The notes beneath the pieces are model-generated. The model did not search any database. It was not told where the DNA came from and saw only the letters and a program-made list of their open reading frames with translations. The position numbers and the translations under genes are program-made. From positions 14,508,001 through 14,572,000 of the forward strand of contig OX419760.1 of assembly GCA_948567375.1 (NCBI GenBank): 64,000 nucleotides of DNA, in the 5' to 3' direction. The stretch is from Lunularia cruciata. Taxonomy: Eukaryota > Streptophyta > Marchantiopsida > Lunulariales > Lunulariaceae. This document shows, in pieces, positions 53,206 to 64,000 of this stretch (its first letter is position 1; every line of letters begins with the position of its first letter).

Positions 53206-54585
53206 TGTGACAACCCAGCAAGTATCACTTTTGTGGTAATCAGTAAGTAATTATTTGTTCCTATAGAGAAACTTGTCAAAATTGGTCAAATATGAAGTAA
53301 AGTCACCAATCAATTCTTCTTGATTGTATCTTTAGTCTCTTTGGTAGAAACCACACCCATAAGCTCAATTTGCAATTTTGTCACAAATTACAACACCCAT
53401 AATCACAATTCTTTAAATCCTTTTCAAGTCAATCTTGATTGTGATGATTCAATTTCTTGAAGAAGGCTTGTGACAACAAGCCTTCAAGCAACAAACCTTC
53501 AAGACAATATCACAATTAGATTAGACCTAGTAAAGATAGAGATAGATAAACTTTGGAAAGATGTTAGAGCCAAACCCGAAGTAGATGAAATAGGAGTGCA
53601 GATGTTTTTGGAGTTACCATTGGAGACATTAGAGAAGAGTGGGTCAGTAGATAAGGAGTTAGATAGATTACCCACTAGTGAAATGTCAGATCAGGAAAGA
53701 GAACTGTTAGATCTGGTAGAAGATGTAGGAGTTGTGAAACCCGAGGATAGAGTAGTACGAAGTATAGTTACTTTGGGTTTGGGTTTGAAAGCCGAGGAAG
53801 AAGTAGACATTGGATCGGATTAGTAACCGATTTGAGATTTGAATAGGCAGATATGAAGAGGTGCATTTCATTTCGGATCTGCAGGTTTGAAGAGTCATTA
53901 GGAAGAGGTACATTAGGAAGATAACTGTCGATTGCTTCACTATTTAAGAGTGGCATTCGCAAGGAATTGTTGTTCAGTGCTTATTATTTCTAAGAAAAGA
54001 TAAAGTGAAGTGTTGTGAAGCAGTGCTCGTCGCTTGAGCTTGATTTTGAGTATCAACTTTGTGTTTGTGTTTGTGAGTGTGTGGAGAAATTTGAAGTGCA
54101 AGTCAGTGTGCTTGTTGGATGTTGGATTCTGCAGCCTTGATATTCATTCTATGTGTTTGATCCTGAGTGAAGTGCAATTGGAGCAATGCCTTGACAGATC
54201 TAAGAGGAATTGTAGTATTGTTGATGTGAAGCAATTTTGATCAAGGAAGTTGTGCCTTCAATAGAGGAGTAGAACACAATTTTGAGGCAAAGTTGTTTTG
54301 CAATGAAGTGCTGTTTTTAGGAAAGCATGAATCATCACAATCAAGATTCTTTGGAAAGAATTGATAGAGATGTGATTAAGGAGTGCTAATTTGTGACAAG
54401 ACTGCGAGTCAGTGCTTGTTACTCTCTTTTGGGTGTGGTTTCTACTTGAGAGGTTAAAGATGCAACCAAGAAGAACTGCAATTGTTACTTTGACTTTGTA
54501 TTTGACCAATTTTGACTCGTATCTTTGCGGGAACAAACTTCACTTACCCAATTACCGCAAAAGTGATATTTGCCAGGTTGTCACA
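53206..54585. repeat. Fold-back family A LTR fragment with inverted termini
   Basis: The left 265 bp (53206 to about 53470) read as a minus-strand LTR end starting TGTGACAACC. The right part (about 53515-54585) reads as a plus-strand LTR end finishing GGTTGTCACA. The two ends form an inverted repeat of about 270 bp. No target duplication was seen (GATTG on the left, AGAGG on the right). Confidence 0.7.
53470..53823 (+). pseudogene. LTR-ORF C-terminal module (fold-back fragment)
   Basis: A 117-codon open frame containing DNITIRLDLVKIEIDKLWKD, EIGVQMFLELPLETLEKSGS and LGLKAEEEVDIGSD, ending TAG. It corresponds to the last about 110 codons of the long LTR-ORF and is undamaged here. The apparent ATG derives from the inversion junction and is not a native start. 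Confidence 0.6.
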
Positions 54586-56100
54586 AGAGGCCAAGAAGAA
54601 GACTCAAATAAGAGAGAAGAACCCAAATTCGTGTTGTAGAGTGGGGAAACAAGAAGCAAGAGTGAAGATGGAGTGGAGATGCAATTGGTACCCGAGGAAG
54701 ACAAAGGAAAGATAAAAATAGAAGAAGAATGTAACCTGCACGCAAAAGAAGAAGTTCCAAAGTAGGAGGAGAAGAGGGTGACCATTCAACAAGGAGTTTA
54801 CTCCAAAGGAAGGTGAAGTATGAAGCAAGACCGAGTAAGGTAAGGGAAGTGGAGAGTGGAAGTTTGGGGAGCAAAGAATCCATTCCTATAAGGTGATTGA
54901 GGTTGAGAAGCCAAGTATCAAGTGAAGAAGAGGCAAAGAAGGAGAAAAGTCCGCAAGTTGAGGTAAACCCAAGTGGAGGAGAAGAGTATTTGTGGGAGGT
55001 TGTGTGCCCATTGTTAGTAAAGTTGGAGCACAAGAAGAAGGAAATCCAGTCAAAGTATCCAAAGGTGAAGAGTGTGTTGCAGGTGTTAGCCCGCTTAGAA
55101 GAAGAGAACTTGGAATTGAAGAAGAGTATAATCTGAGGTGAGAAGGAGAAGGAAGTACTATGAGTAGATGCACTAGTACAAAATCAAGTAATTGAAAACT
55201 TGAAGAGAGAAGTGTGGAGTAGAGAAAGAATCATAGAGCAGAATGTCATAGCAAGGGAAAGGCAGATAGCGGAGTATGAAAGCTTGAAACAATAGTTTGC
55301 TGATTCTTGATTAGAGATTATTCATGCTATGGTAAGAGTTGCAAAGAAGGAGCAAGAGCTTGATAGAGTGATGGAGAGTGTAGAAGAAAAGAAGCAGCTC
55401 TGGCAAAGAGAGTTGACAGTGAGGTATAGAGAAGAAGAAAGACTGAAAGACTTACTTCGTAATCTAGAAGAGAAGATTGTGCAAAAGGGGAAATAGAAGG
55501 AGATAGTGAAAGCCAAGTTTGAGGTAGAACTGGCAATGTATAGGGAAGATTGGCTTGCAGATCAAGAATGGGAGAGAAGAATGAGACTTGAGCCATTGAA
55601 GGAGATTGTAACAAAGATGAATGTGATGCTTAGTACTGAAGCCATTGTCTGGATCAAAGAAACGCAATTGCACGAGTTGAAGTTGTTGGTGCAAGAGACG
55701 AGGAAGAGACATTCAAAGGATAAAGACTTGAATGCCTTGTTGATTAGTCTCATAACTTGTGTAGATATGAAGATATTAGAAGTGGAAAATAATATTAAGA
55801 TTAGATTAGAATTGGTAAAATTGGAGATAGATAAACTTTGGAAGGATGTAAGAGCAAAACCTGAAGTAGATGACATGAGAGTACAAATATCTTTGGAGTT
55901 ATCAGTGGAGATATTAGAGAAGAGTGGGTAAGGAGATAGAGATTTAGAAAGGTTACTTGTGGTGGGAATTGTAGATCAAGAAGGAGAAAAGCTAGAATTG
56001 GTAGAAGAATTGGTAGCTGTGAAACCCGAGGATAGAGTAGTGTGAAAAGTTACTTTAGGATTTGAAGTGGAGGAAGAGGTAGACATCAGATTGGAGTAGT
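54586..56100 (+). pseudogene. LTR-ORF relic, coiled coil and C-terminal module
   Basis: Piece 54897-55136 encodes EYLWEVVCPLLVKLEHKKKE and LARLEEENLELKKSI. Later pieces give ELDRVMESVEEKKQLWQREL, and piece 55506-55931 gives AMYREDWLADQEWERRMRL, HELKLLVQETRKRHSKDKD and SVEILEKSG. In-frame TGA/TAG codons interrupt it about five times. The heptad pattern and spacing match the other family A LTR-ORFs. Confidence 0.7.
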
Positions 56101-56875
56101 AACAGTTTTGAGATTTTAAGAGGCAGATGTGCATTGTCATTTTGGAGCTACAAGTAGGAAAAGTTGTTGTATGGTATAGTTGTTAGTAACTATTGATTGC
56201 TTCACTATTTAAAGGTGTCATTTGCAATCATATGTTGTTCAGTGCTCATAATTTCTAAGAATAGAGAAAGTGAAGTGTTGTGAAGCAATGCTCATCATTT
56301 GAGCTTTATTTTGAGTATCAATTTTGTGTCTATGTTTGTGAGTGTTGGGAGAATTTTCAAGTGCAAGTTAGTGCACGTGTTGGATGTTAGATTCTACAGC
56401 CTTGATCTTTATTCTATGTGTTTGATCTTGAGTGAAGTGCAAGTGCAATTGGAACAATGCCTTTATAGATCTGAGAGGAATTGTAGTGTTGGTAGTATTC
56501 TGCATTTGTGAGTGTAGCGCAGAGTTGATATGAAGCAATTTTGATTGAGGAAGTTGTGCCTTCAGTGAAGGGGTGGAATACAATTATGAGGCGAGGTCAT
56601 TCTGCAGTGAAGTGTCATTTTGGGAGAGACTGAATTATCACAATCAAGATTGTTTGGAAAGATTTGATGGAGTTGTGATTAAGTGTGACAAGACTGTGAG
56701 TCAGTGCTTTTACTCTCTTTTGGGTGTAGTTTCTACCAAAGAGATTAAAGACACATCCAAGAAGAACTAAGATTGTTACTTTGCTTCATATTTGACCAAT
56801 TTTGAATAGTATCTTTATGGGAACAAACTTTACTTACCTAATTACTGCAGAAGTGATATTTGTCGGGTTGCCACA
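54586..56875 (+). repeat. Family A long LTR, 5'-truncated (plus strand)
   Basis: It starts in the acidic/basic linker of the LTR-ORF and runs to the LTR end GTTGCCACA at 56875. No primer site follows, so it is a 3' or solo LTR. The sequence right of it is a tandem-repeat block. Confidence 0.75.
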
Positions 56876-58300
56876 AAACCCAATAAATCCTGTCTTTCTT
56901 CTCCCTCATTTTGTCAATTATCCTTCTTCTCTTGGCAAACCCCTTTGCCTTCTACCTTCTACCAACCTTGAACCTTACTGCATTCTCTGAAAATACTCAA
57001 AATGCATTCTCTGCACACTCAACACTATTTTGACAAATCCCCAGCCAACTTTCCTTCCCATGAACCCCACTCATTCCTTTCAAACTCAAAGCTTTACTGC
57101 ATTTTCTGAACACTCAACACTGTTCTGTCAATTCCCCAGCCAACTTTCCTTCCCATGAACCCTACTCCTTCCTCTGAAACTCAAAGCTTTACTGCATTCC
57201 CTGAACACTCAACACTATTCTATCAACCCTTGCCATGCTTCACTTCTTGTGAACCCTACTGCTTCCTCTGTCATCAAACGTTCTGCCTTCTTCTCTCAAA
57301 ACTCAATAAATCTTGTCTTTCTTCTCCCTCATGCTTTCAATTATCCTTCCTCTCTTGGCAAACCTCTATACCTTCTGCCAACCTTGAACCTTACTGCATT
57401 CTCTAAAAAAAACTCAACATGCGTTCTTTGAAAATTTCACATTGTCCCCTCAATAGTCAGCCAAGCTTTCCTTCCCGTGAATCCCACTCCTTCCTCTCAA
57501 ACTCAAAGCTTTTCTGCATTCTCTAAAAAGAAACTCAACATGCATTCTTTGAAAATTTCACACGGTTCCCTCAATTGTCAGCCAAGATTTCCTTCCCGTG
57601 AACCCCAATCCTTCCTCTAAAACTCAAAGCTGTTCTGCATTCTATGAAAAAAAAATCAACATGCATGCTCTGAAAATTTCACATTGTTCTCTCAATCATC
57701 AACCAAGCTTTCCTTCCCATGAACTCCACTCCTTCCTCTGAAACTCAAAACTTTTCTGCATTATTTGAACACTCAACACTATTATGTCAATTTCTCAGCC
57801 AGCTTTCCTTCCCTTGAACCCTACTCCTTCCTCTGAAACTCAATGCTTTACTGCATTCCCTGAACACTCAACACTATTTTGTCAACCTTGGCCATGCTTC
57901 ACTTCACATGAACCCCACTCCTTCCTCTATCATCAAACTTTTCTGCCTTCTTCTGTCAAAACTCAATAAATCTTGTTTTTCTTCTCCCTCATTTTGTCAA
58001 TTATCCTTCTTCTCTTGGCAAACCCCTCTGCCTTCTACCTTCTGCCAACCTTGAACCTTACTGCATTCTCTTAAAAAACTCAAAATGCATTCTCTGAACA
58101 CTCAACACTGTTCTGTCAATTCCTCAGCCAGCTTTCCTTCCCGTGAACCCCACTCCTTCCTTTCAAACTCAAAGCTTTACTGCACTCTTTGAACACTCAA
58201 CATTATTTTGTCAATTCTCCAACCAGCTTTCCTTCCCATGAATCCTACTCCTTTCTCTGAGACTCAAAGCTTTACTTCATTCCCTGAACACTCAACATTG
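56876..58300. repeat. Complex tandem-repeat (minisatellite) block
   Basis: A unit of roughly 90-100 bp, with landmarks TTTCCTTCCC(A/G)TGAACCC, CACTCCTTCCTCTGAAACTC and CTGAACACTCAACACT, is repeated many times. A second element starting ACTCAATAAATC(T/C)TGT recurs at about 56877, 57299 and 57960, giving a higher-order pattern. Several plus-strand frames stay open for 60-83 codons because of the repeat composition; I do not treat them as genes. Confidence 0.8.
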
Positions 58301-58789
58301 TTCAAGGCAAAGGCAAAAGCCTAGCCACTCAAAAACTTCTCCCAAAGGCCCTTTTGATCAAAGTGCAGAAAGAAAAAACTTCCGAGAGTTTCTCTCTTGC
58401 CCCTTTAGTTTCCCTTCTCTAAGGCAAAACCCTTTTTATCTTCTCTCATTTTGTCACTCCTAAACACAAAAATCCCCAAGACTCATTTGCTCAAGGTAGC
58501 ACTAACTAAAATACCTCTTGTGGTTCTTTGGTGCCCTAACCAAAATATTCCCACAAGACTTATTTGCTCAAATGGCACTAAATAACATATTCCCAAGATT
58601 CTAGCACCATAAACAAAGTCATGACTTAGTGTGTCACAAATTTAAGCTCCAAGTGTCTTGTAACAAAGAGACTCTTGAGTTTAGGTACCATAAATGGAAA
58701 CTCCAGAGCTCACCAAATAGCACCAATGATAACCATGAGTCATTTTCCCAACATCATTGCCAAATTGGCAAAAATATTGTATTGAGTGA
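58301..58789. other. Sequence without recognised features
   Basis: Between the tandem-repeat block and family A copy A4. No convincing ORF or similarity was seen. Confidence 0.4.
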
Positions 58790-59023
58790 CTCCTCCCAAC
58801 TTTACCTTCTTTACCTTCATCTAAGGGTCCAAAGTCTGTCCTTGTTCAAATTGGACTCTCGGGTGCTTCAAGATGGTGATTGGAGTACTGGTGGTCTTGG
58901 CCCGATGTTCTTTGGGTTGACCAACTTTGGCTTGGATCAAGTCTAGTTTCTTTGGACTTGATATCTACCAAAAAAATGGGAGGCTTTGTCTTCATGTCCT
59001 CTTCCAAACTCATCTCTTGAGTT

Positions 59024-60934
59024 TGTGACAACCCGACAAATATCACTTTTGCGGTAATCAAGTAAGTAAAGTTTGTTCCCGCAAAGATACGAGTCAGAAT
59101 TGGTCAAATATGAAGTCAAAGTAACACTTGCAATTCTTCTTGGTTGCGTCTTTAGTCTCTCAGGTAGAAACCACACCCAAAAGAGAGTAACAAGCACTGA
59201 TTCACAATCTTGTCACGAATTAACACTCCAAAATCACAACTCCATCAAATCTTTCCAAACAATCTTGATTGTGATGATTCAGGCTCTCCCAAAAACGGCA
59301 CTTCACTGCAAAATGACTTCACCTTAGAATTGTGTTCCACCCCTCCACTGAAGGCACAACTTCCTCGATCGAAATTGGTTCACACCAACTTCACACTACA
59401 CTCACAAATGTAGAATACTACCTACACTACAATTCCTCTCAGATCTGTCAAGGCATTGCTTCGATTGCACTTCACTTAAGATCAAACACACAAAATGAAG
59501 ATCAAGGCTACGGAATCCAACATCCAACAAGCACCCTGACTTGCACTTTGAATTTCTCCCAACAAACACAAACACAAAGTTGATACTCAGAATCAAGCTC
59601 AAACGATGAGCACTGCTTCACATCACTTCGCTTTATCTATTCTCAAAAATTATGAGCATTGAACAACATCTGATTGCAAATGCCACTCTTAAATAGTGAA
59701 GCAATCATCTATTATCTTCCTTATACACCTCTTCCTAATGAATCTACAAACTTGCAGATCTGAAATGACAATGCAACCCTTCATATCTGTCTATTCAAAT
59801 CTCAAATCGGTTTCTACTCCAATCCGATGTCTACTTCTTCTTCTTTATTCAAACTCAAACCCGAAGTAACTTTACTTCCTAATATTTTGTCCTCAGGTTT
59901 CACAACTCCCAATTCCTCTACTAATTCTAACACTTCTCCTTTTTAATCTGCAATTCCTATCATAATTAAGCCTTCTAAATCTCTATCTCCCGACCCACTC
60001 TTCTCTAAGGTGTCAAATGTCAAATCTGAAGACACTTGCACTCCTATCTCTCTTACTTTGGGTCTAACTACTATCAATTTCTTTACTAATTCTATTGTGT
60101 CATCGTCAAGAATTGTAATTGAAAGCATAAATACACTATCTACACATTCAATTTGTAACCCACTTTCTCCTAATCACTCATGTAACTGACCCAAAGACAC
60201 TTACTATCTCATCCTTCACTTTGAGTTTATTCACTGCTGCTACTTCTCTTTCAATTCATGTTCCATCTTCAATCAGAATTGAAATTGAAGTCATGGGTTT
60301 CTTAACTATCTTCTTTCTCTATTCTAACTTCCTCTAATGTTTCCCGTAAGATTCCCGAAGTCACCTTCATTGCACTCCAAGGTCTGACTTCCTTGGATTT
60401 AGTCGGTCATCTTAATCTTAAGGCAAATTCTTTAGACCCAAAGTCATGTAAACTCAAAGTCCGAAATACAAAGTCCGAAGTCACATTGACCCAAAGACAC
60501 CAAACTACTCTTCACATCTACTCCCAAAACTTTAAATGCTTGTAACTTCTTCTACAGACCTTCAAACTTTGCGATTTTGGTGGCAATGGAAAGCCCTAAA
60601 CGAGACGCTTCCAACGAGATATAGTAAATTTGATTTGGATTTATGTGCATTGAAATATGGCCCCCGCAAGAATCCTGACCTACAACTTTTATTTCTCCTT
60701 CGGGTTTGCACTCCTTCAATGTATGATCAGAGTTTTTTTCCTTCTCTATCACGAAGTAAACTTCTTCGGGTTTGATCCAGTCCGAGTACTTCTTCCTCTA
60801 ACACAAAGTCAACTCCCTTGAGCTTGATCAAAACACACGTTTCCACTCATTTCTTCTCCATTTGGTTTCAATTTGGTTTCAGTAAGGCACTTTATATTCA
60901 AAACTCGTCCAAAATGAAAAATGTGGGTACCATA
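59024..60934 (-). repeat. Short-form family A solo LTR (minus strand)
   Basis: The 1911-bp sequence has ends TGTGACAACC (59024) and GGGTACCATA (60934) and a perfect 5-bp target duplication GAGTT (59019-59023 and 60935-60939). It aligns over its whole length with 46806-48691, inverted. It is inserted in the Lys-rich linker region of copy A4. Confidence 0.9.
59943..60128 (-). pseudogene. C-terminal module of the LTR-ORF in a short-form LTR
   Basis: This 61-codon piece reads MLSITILDDDTIELVKKL and IGVQVSSDLTFDTLEKSGSG, matching 47586-47894. A TAA cuts it after about half of the module. The terminal VDIGLE-like end is still readable near 59828. Confidence 0.5.
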
Positions 60935-61557
60935 GAGTTCTTAGTATTACTTCCTTGATTTCTTTCAACAAAGCTTTAGCTAGAATCTTTTCCTCCTTGG
61001 CAGAAAGAATAGCTTTTGTACGCAACCTCTTTGCCTTTTGTGAAGACAAAGAAGTAGTACTTGTTTCTTTAGGATCATGCTTCTTCTTACCCGAGCATGT
61101 CTCAACCGTCTCTGGCCATTCTCCTTCTAAGCCGTACTCCCTTCTTGAGGCCTCTCCTCCTCAAGTGTTATAAAATTTACATTGGTATTCCCCTTTGCCT
61201 GGAGCGCAACACGCTCAGCTAGGGTCTGTACATATTTTACAAGCAGCTTTGGGTTTGGTGGTTGTGGGCACTGGTTTCCAGTTTGCCCCAATTCCTTACA
61301 ATTTACACCTAGTGGAAAATACCCAATTTGCCGTCTTGGCTCTAGATAGTTTGGAGACCAATGTCCAATCGAGCCCAATTATAACAAGCACCCAATGCAA
61401 CATTTTGTGGCCAATTTTGACCACCCATCAGTGATCTTTGTGGGGGAGCATTGTTGTTATACTCCCTTTATCCATACCTTGGACCTTGATATGACATGCT
61501 TGCTTGAGGTTGTACCTCTTGGGTCTGGCACACAACTTCATTTTCCTCACTTTGGTC
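60935..61557 (-). pseudogene. gag: gag zinc-knuckle region and Lys-rich linker of A4
   Basis: Piece 61127-61378 contains GHWSPNYLEPRRQIGY and NCKELGQTGNQC. The first knuckle again has Tyr at the last ligand position, and the second has lost His (Gln) and its first Cys (Gly). The linker at 60940-61100 continues at 58848-59023 on the far side of the solo LTR. Confidence 0.7.
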
Positions 61558-62249
61558 TGTAACACCCATTTGTGCATGTGTGTGGTATTGTGATATTTAG
61601 CTTGGTATTACAAATATTTAAGAGATATTATTTATATAGAGATAAAGGATGGTTCTATATTAGTGATGGTTAGCTAAAGTTAGTCATAGCTAAGATAGAT
61701 GGGACCTTACTTTAGAGGAAGTAGAAAAGATGAGCACCACTATTTTGGATTTTAGTGTGTTGACTTGGTATTATTCCTAGGTGTTTGGCTTTGAGGAAAG
61801 AGTTGAGAACTCTTGGGCCCGCAAGCCTTTTTGTTTTGGATTCTTCTTTAGTCCAAGGATAGCCCATGTGAAGGAATCCTTTACTTAGTGGTTGGGTCAA
61901 GATAAGACCACATGCTTAGGGGAATATACCCTTGTGAATGGATATTCCTTTCTACTTTTTGACTTGACTTGACTTTTAGTCTAGTAACTTGAGTTACTCC
62001 GGTAATTAGTAACTTTGGTACGTAACTATTTCACAAGTATATAAACAAGGAGTGAGGAGGTACTCATCATCCTTTCATTTGCAACTATCTCTCTCTCATT
62101 GAGTTCTCTAGTGAGCAATGTCTTGAGTCTTGGAGTGTTAGCCTTGGAGGAGTATGATGGAGTTGGGGTTCCTTGCCTTCTTAGTCCATGGTGCGCTACC
62201 ATAATAGCCATCAGAGGTTCATCTTGAGTGAGAGACAGGCCGGCTCATA
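61558..62249 (+). repeat. Family B solo LTR
   Basis: The 692-bp LTR starts TGTAACACCC and ends GGCTCATA. GGTC lies on both sides (61554-61557 and 62250-62253), a 4-bp or imperfect 5-bp target duplication. The flanking gag sequence rejoins cleanly when it is removed. It closely matches 3269-3961. Confidence 0.88.
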
Positions 62250-63798
62250 GGTCCCAACCTAGAACCCAATCAATTTGTTGCATTGGAAATGCATTGTGCA
62301 TCAAACACTCTATATTAGCGTGGCCAGATTTACCACATGCAGTGCACCATTTATTTTGTCTTCCAAATGATAGAGGCTTCCTTCTATCCTTAGCCCCAAT
62401 CATTTGGATCATGAAATCCTCAAACCCTTTAATAAGAGTCTCAAGCTTTTGATCCACCTTATGTACATTCTTTGCTGGAGGTGTTACTGGTTTCTTTCCC
62501 CTGAGTCCTTGTATTCTCCTTGGCTTTGAATCTTCTTTGGATTCTGAAAAAGAACTTGAAGACTGGAGGATTCCTCCAAAGAAAGGGATGTGCTGCAAGA
62601 AGCTCTCCTCTGTGCTTCTTGCCTTTCTTCTCCTGATTTCTTTGGTTACCGGATGAGTGAGAGTGGGCTGCCTCATATAGAGCAATATGTTTGAGTACTT
62701 TGTCCAATGAAGTTACATTCATCTCCCTGACAAATATACAAATCTTTGGTGAGAGTCCACCAAGGAATTAGGTAATGGCTTGGGCATCGGAGTAACCCAC
62801 CAAACCGGATTGCTTTGGAACTTGGTTCGAGAGAGCCATGAACCGCTCTGAGTAGTCTCTCAACTTTTCCTTCTTTCCTTGGTCCAAATCATTGAGTGCC
62901 GCCAAGACACTCGTATTGTAGTCAACTTCCTGGAATTGTTCCAAGAAGCCATTTTGCAAGTCTGCCCAATCGGCTAGTGTGAACTCCTTCTAGGTTACAT
63001 GGGTATACCAGCTCCGGGCTTTCTTTCGGAGCAGACTTGGAAAAATTTGCAGACGATCTGTAGAGTCGTGTTCCTTGTTAGCAAAAGAAACGACTTTGAA
63101 TTCTTTTATGAATTCCTTGGGATATTTGTCTTGTTTTGTCCCCTTGTACTTTTGATAGGCATGTCGGGCAATAGGTAACAAAGTTATTGTTTGACTCGGT
63201 AAAATTGGATGAGGTAAGGTTGAACTTGATACAACCAAGGAATTAGCTGGTATTGACACCGTATTGACAGCCCAGGGATTCCAATTGGTCAAGTTCAACA
63301 CCAGATCTTCTTTGACAATTACTTCTTCTTTGATTGTGTCAACTTCAACCCGAGTAGAAGAAAAAGGTTCAACACCTTCAGAGTGTTCTTCAAAATTCCT
63401 CCAAGACAAACAATGAATCGTGCGTAGAAGATGTTGACACTCTTCTTATGTTAGGATTCATGTTGTTTTATTCCCAAACAAATTTCTTATGAATTTGACT
63501 TCCTTTATAGCTTTAGGGGAAGTTGGCGTACTAGGTCATAATGAGTATGTCTGCCTGCTGGAGTCTTTCTTCTTCTTGGAAGATGGAGACAAGAAGTAGC
63601 CTTGCCACCCGCCTTCCCATTTCTTTTGTTCAAGTTCTTGCAAAGCTTCTTGCACTTTATGAAGAAGTTGGAAGACCAATGCCTCCCGTTTGGTTTTGTT
63701 AAAAGTAGATTGGATCTTTTGGCATTCTTCTTCTTCACGATGCATATGCTTGTCTTTAAACTCTCTCTTCCCGTTAGTCTCTCAATGCACACATTCAT
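62250..63798 (-). pseudogene. gag: gag of copy A4
   Basis: Pieces 62990-63409, 62768-62959 and 62245-62685 match the capsid and linker of the complete copy: YPKEFIKEFKVVSFANKEHD, LEQFQEVDYNTSVLAALNDL, and the knuckle CTACGKSGHANIEC. The N-terminal extension is at 63505-63798. Frameshifts and stops separate the pieces. Confidence 0.8.
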
Positions 63799-63858
63799 AT
63801 TGGTTCCAAAACTAGTTTAAAGTTTGGCTTTATATTCTTCCACTTCTAAGATTTGTAT

Positions 63859-63875
63859 CCCTGGCAGCAATGCCA
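63859..63875 (-). other. Primer-binding site of A4 (tRNA-Asp type, decayed)
   Basis: The minus strand reads TGGCATTGCTGCCAGGG, a CpG-depleted version of the tRNA-Asp complement seen at 20901-20918. Confidence 0.6.
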
Positions 63876-63882
63876 AAAATCA

Positions 63883-64000
63883 TATGACAATCCAGCAAAA
63901 ATCACTTTTGTGGTAATCAAGTAAGTAAAGTTTGTTCCCGTAGAGATATGATTCAAAAATTTCCAAATACAAAGTCAAATGGTAACAAGTAGTTCTTCTT
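63883..64000 (-). repeat. Start of the 5' LTR of A4 (cut by window edge)
   Basis: TATGACAATCC at 63883 is the same decayed LTR terminus as at 775, and the next 110 bp match the LTR there and at 20926. Confidence 0.8.

Larger units (their letters stand above)
58790..64000 (-). mobile_element. Family A retrotransposon, partial copy A4, with two nested LTRs
   Basis: On the minus strand: LTR (from 64000), primer site (63875-63859), gag, zinc-knuckle region and the Lys-rich pre-protease linker, ending near 58790. It was hit twice, by a short family A solo LTR (59024-60934) and a family B solo LTR (61558-62249). Removing both restores colinearity with 18430-20930 of the complete element. Confidence 0.85.

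Noticed and set aside
54553-55614. Overlapping minus-strand frames of 64-150 codons
   Set aside because: They are the reverse reading of the plus-strand coiled-coil relic.
57155-57969. Plus-strand frames of 60-83 codons in the tandem-repeat block
   Set aside because: Openness follows from repeat composition; frames differ between units and lack any start or splice context.

Overview
This is nuclear DNA of a land plant, most likely one with a large, retrotransposon-packed genome such as a gymnosperm, fern or lycophyte. Three things point there: OTA-clade (Ogre/Tat/Athila) Ty3-gypsy elements with a tRNA-Asp-type primer site, a chromovirus with a tRNA-Met-type primer site, and a plant-style C2H2/C2HC zinc-finger gene. 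I cannot name the species. No rRNA, tRNA, CRISPR or prokaryotic operon was seen. Nearly everything is nested, decayed LTR retrotransposon; the only host-like gene is the zinc-finger gene, present as a tandem pair.

Family A, an OTA-type element, dominates. The reference copy is complete and runs on the minus strand from 24706 to 10988 (13719 bp). It is flanked by the 5-bp target duplication GCCCA and has two 3781-bp LTRs (10988-14768 and 20926-24706), a tRNA-Asp-like primer site, gag, protease, RT, RNase H, integrase and a polypurine tract directly beside the 3' LTR. Its long LTRs each contain a broken open reading frame of about 850-870 codons, with an N-terminal conserved domain, an acidic middle and a long coiled coil. 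Other family A pieces lie at 1-3268, 4024-8838, 33640-36340, 44800-50446 (solo LTR), 46806-48691 and 59024-60934 (short solo LTRs), 53206-56875, and 58790-64000.

Family D is an older sister lineage with the same architecture (coiled-coil ORF followed by about 0.9 kb of noncoding sequence). One copy, on the plus strand, is split into 10748-10987, 24712-24931 and 31220-33060 by the complete family A element and by chromovirus C. A second copy, on the minus strand, is split into 53205-50447 and 44799-44285 by a family A solo LTR. Family C is a complete but dead chromovirus at 24932-31214 (TSD CTACT). Family B is represented by three LTRs of about 690 bp (3269-3961, 10033-10713, 61558-62249).

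The zinc-finger island (35559-43087) is a tandem duplication of a 3.6-3.9 kb unit. Each unit carries an intronless 207-aa four-finger protein (38185-38808 and 41824-42447) that differs at one residue, with a three-copy 100-bp tandem repeat upstream. The left duplication breakpoint lies inside an LTR-ORF relic. A separate tandem-repeat block of about 1.4 kb sits at 56876-58300.

Inferred order of events: family D copies came first, followed by family A insertions (long LTRs, then short solo LTRs inside other family A copies) and chromovirus C. The zinc-finger duplication looks recent because its copies are nearly identical. All similarity statements come from reading the sequence by eye.
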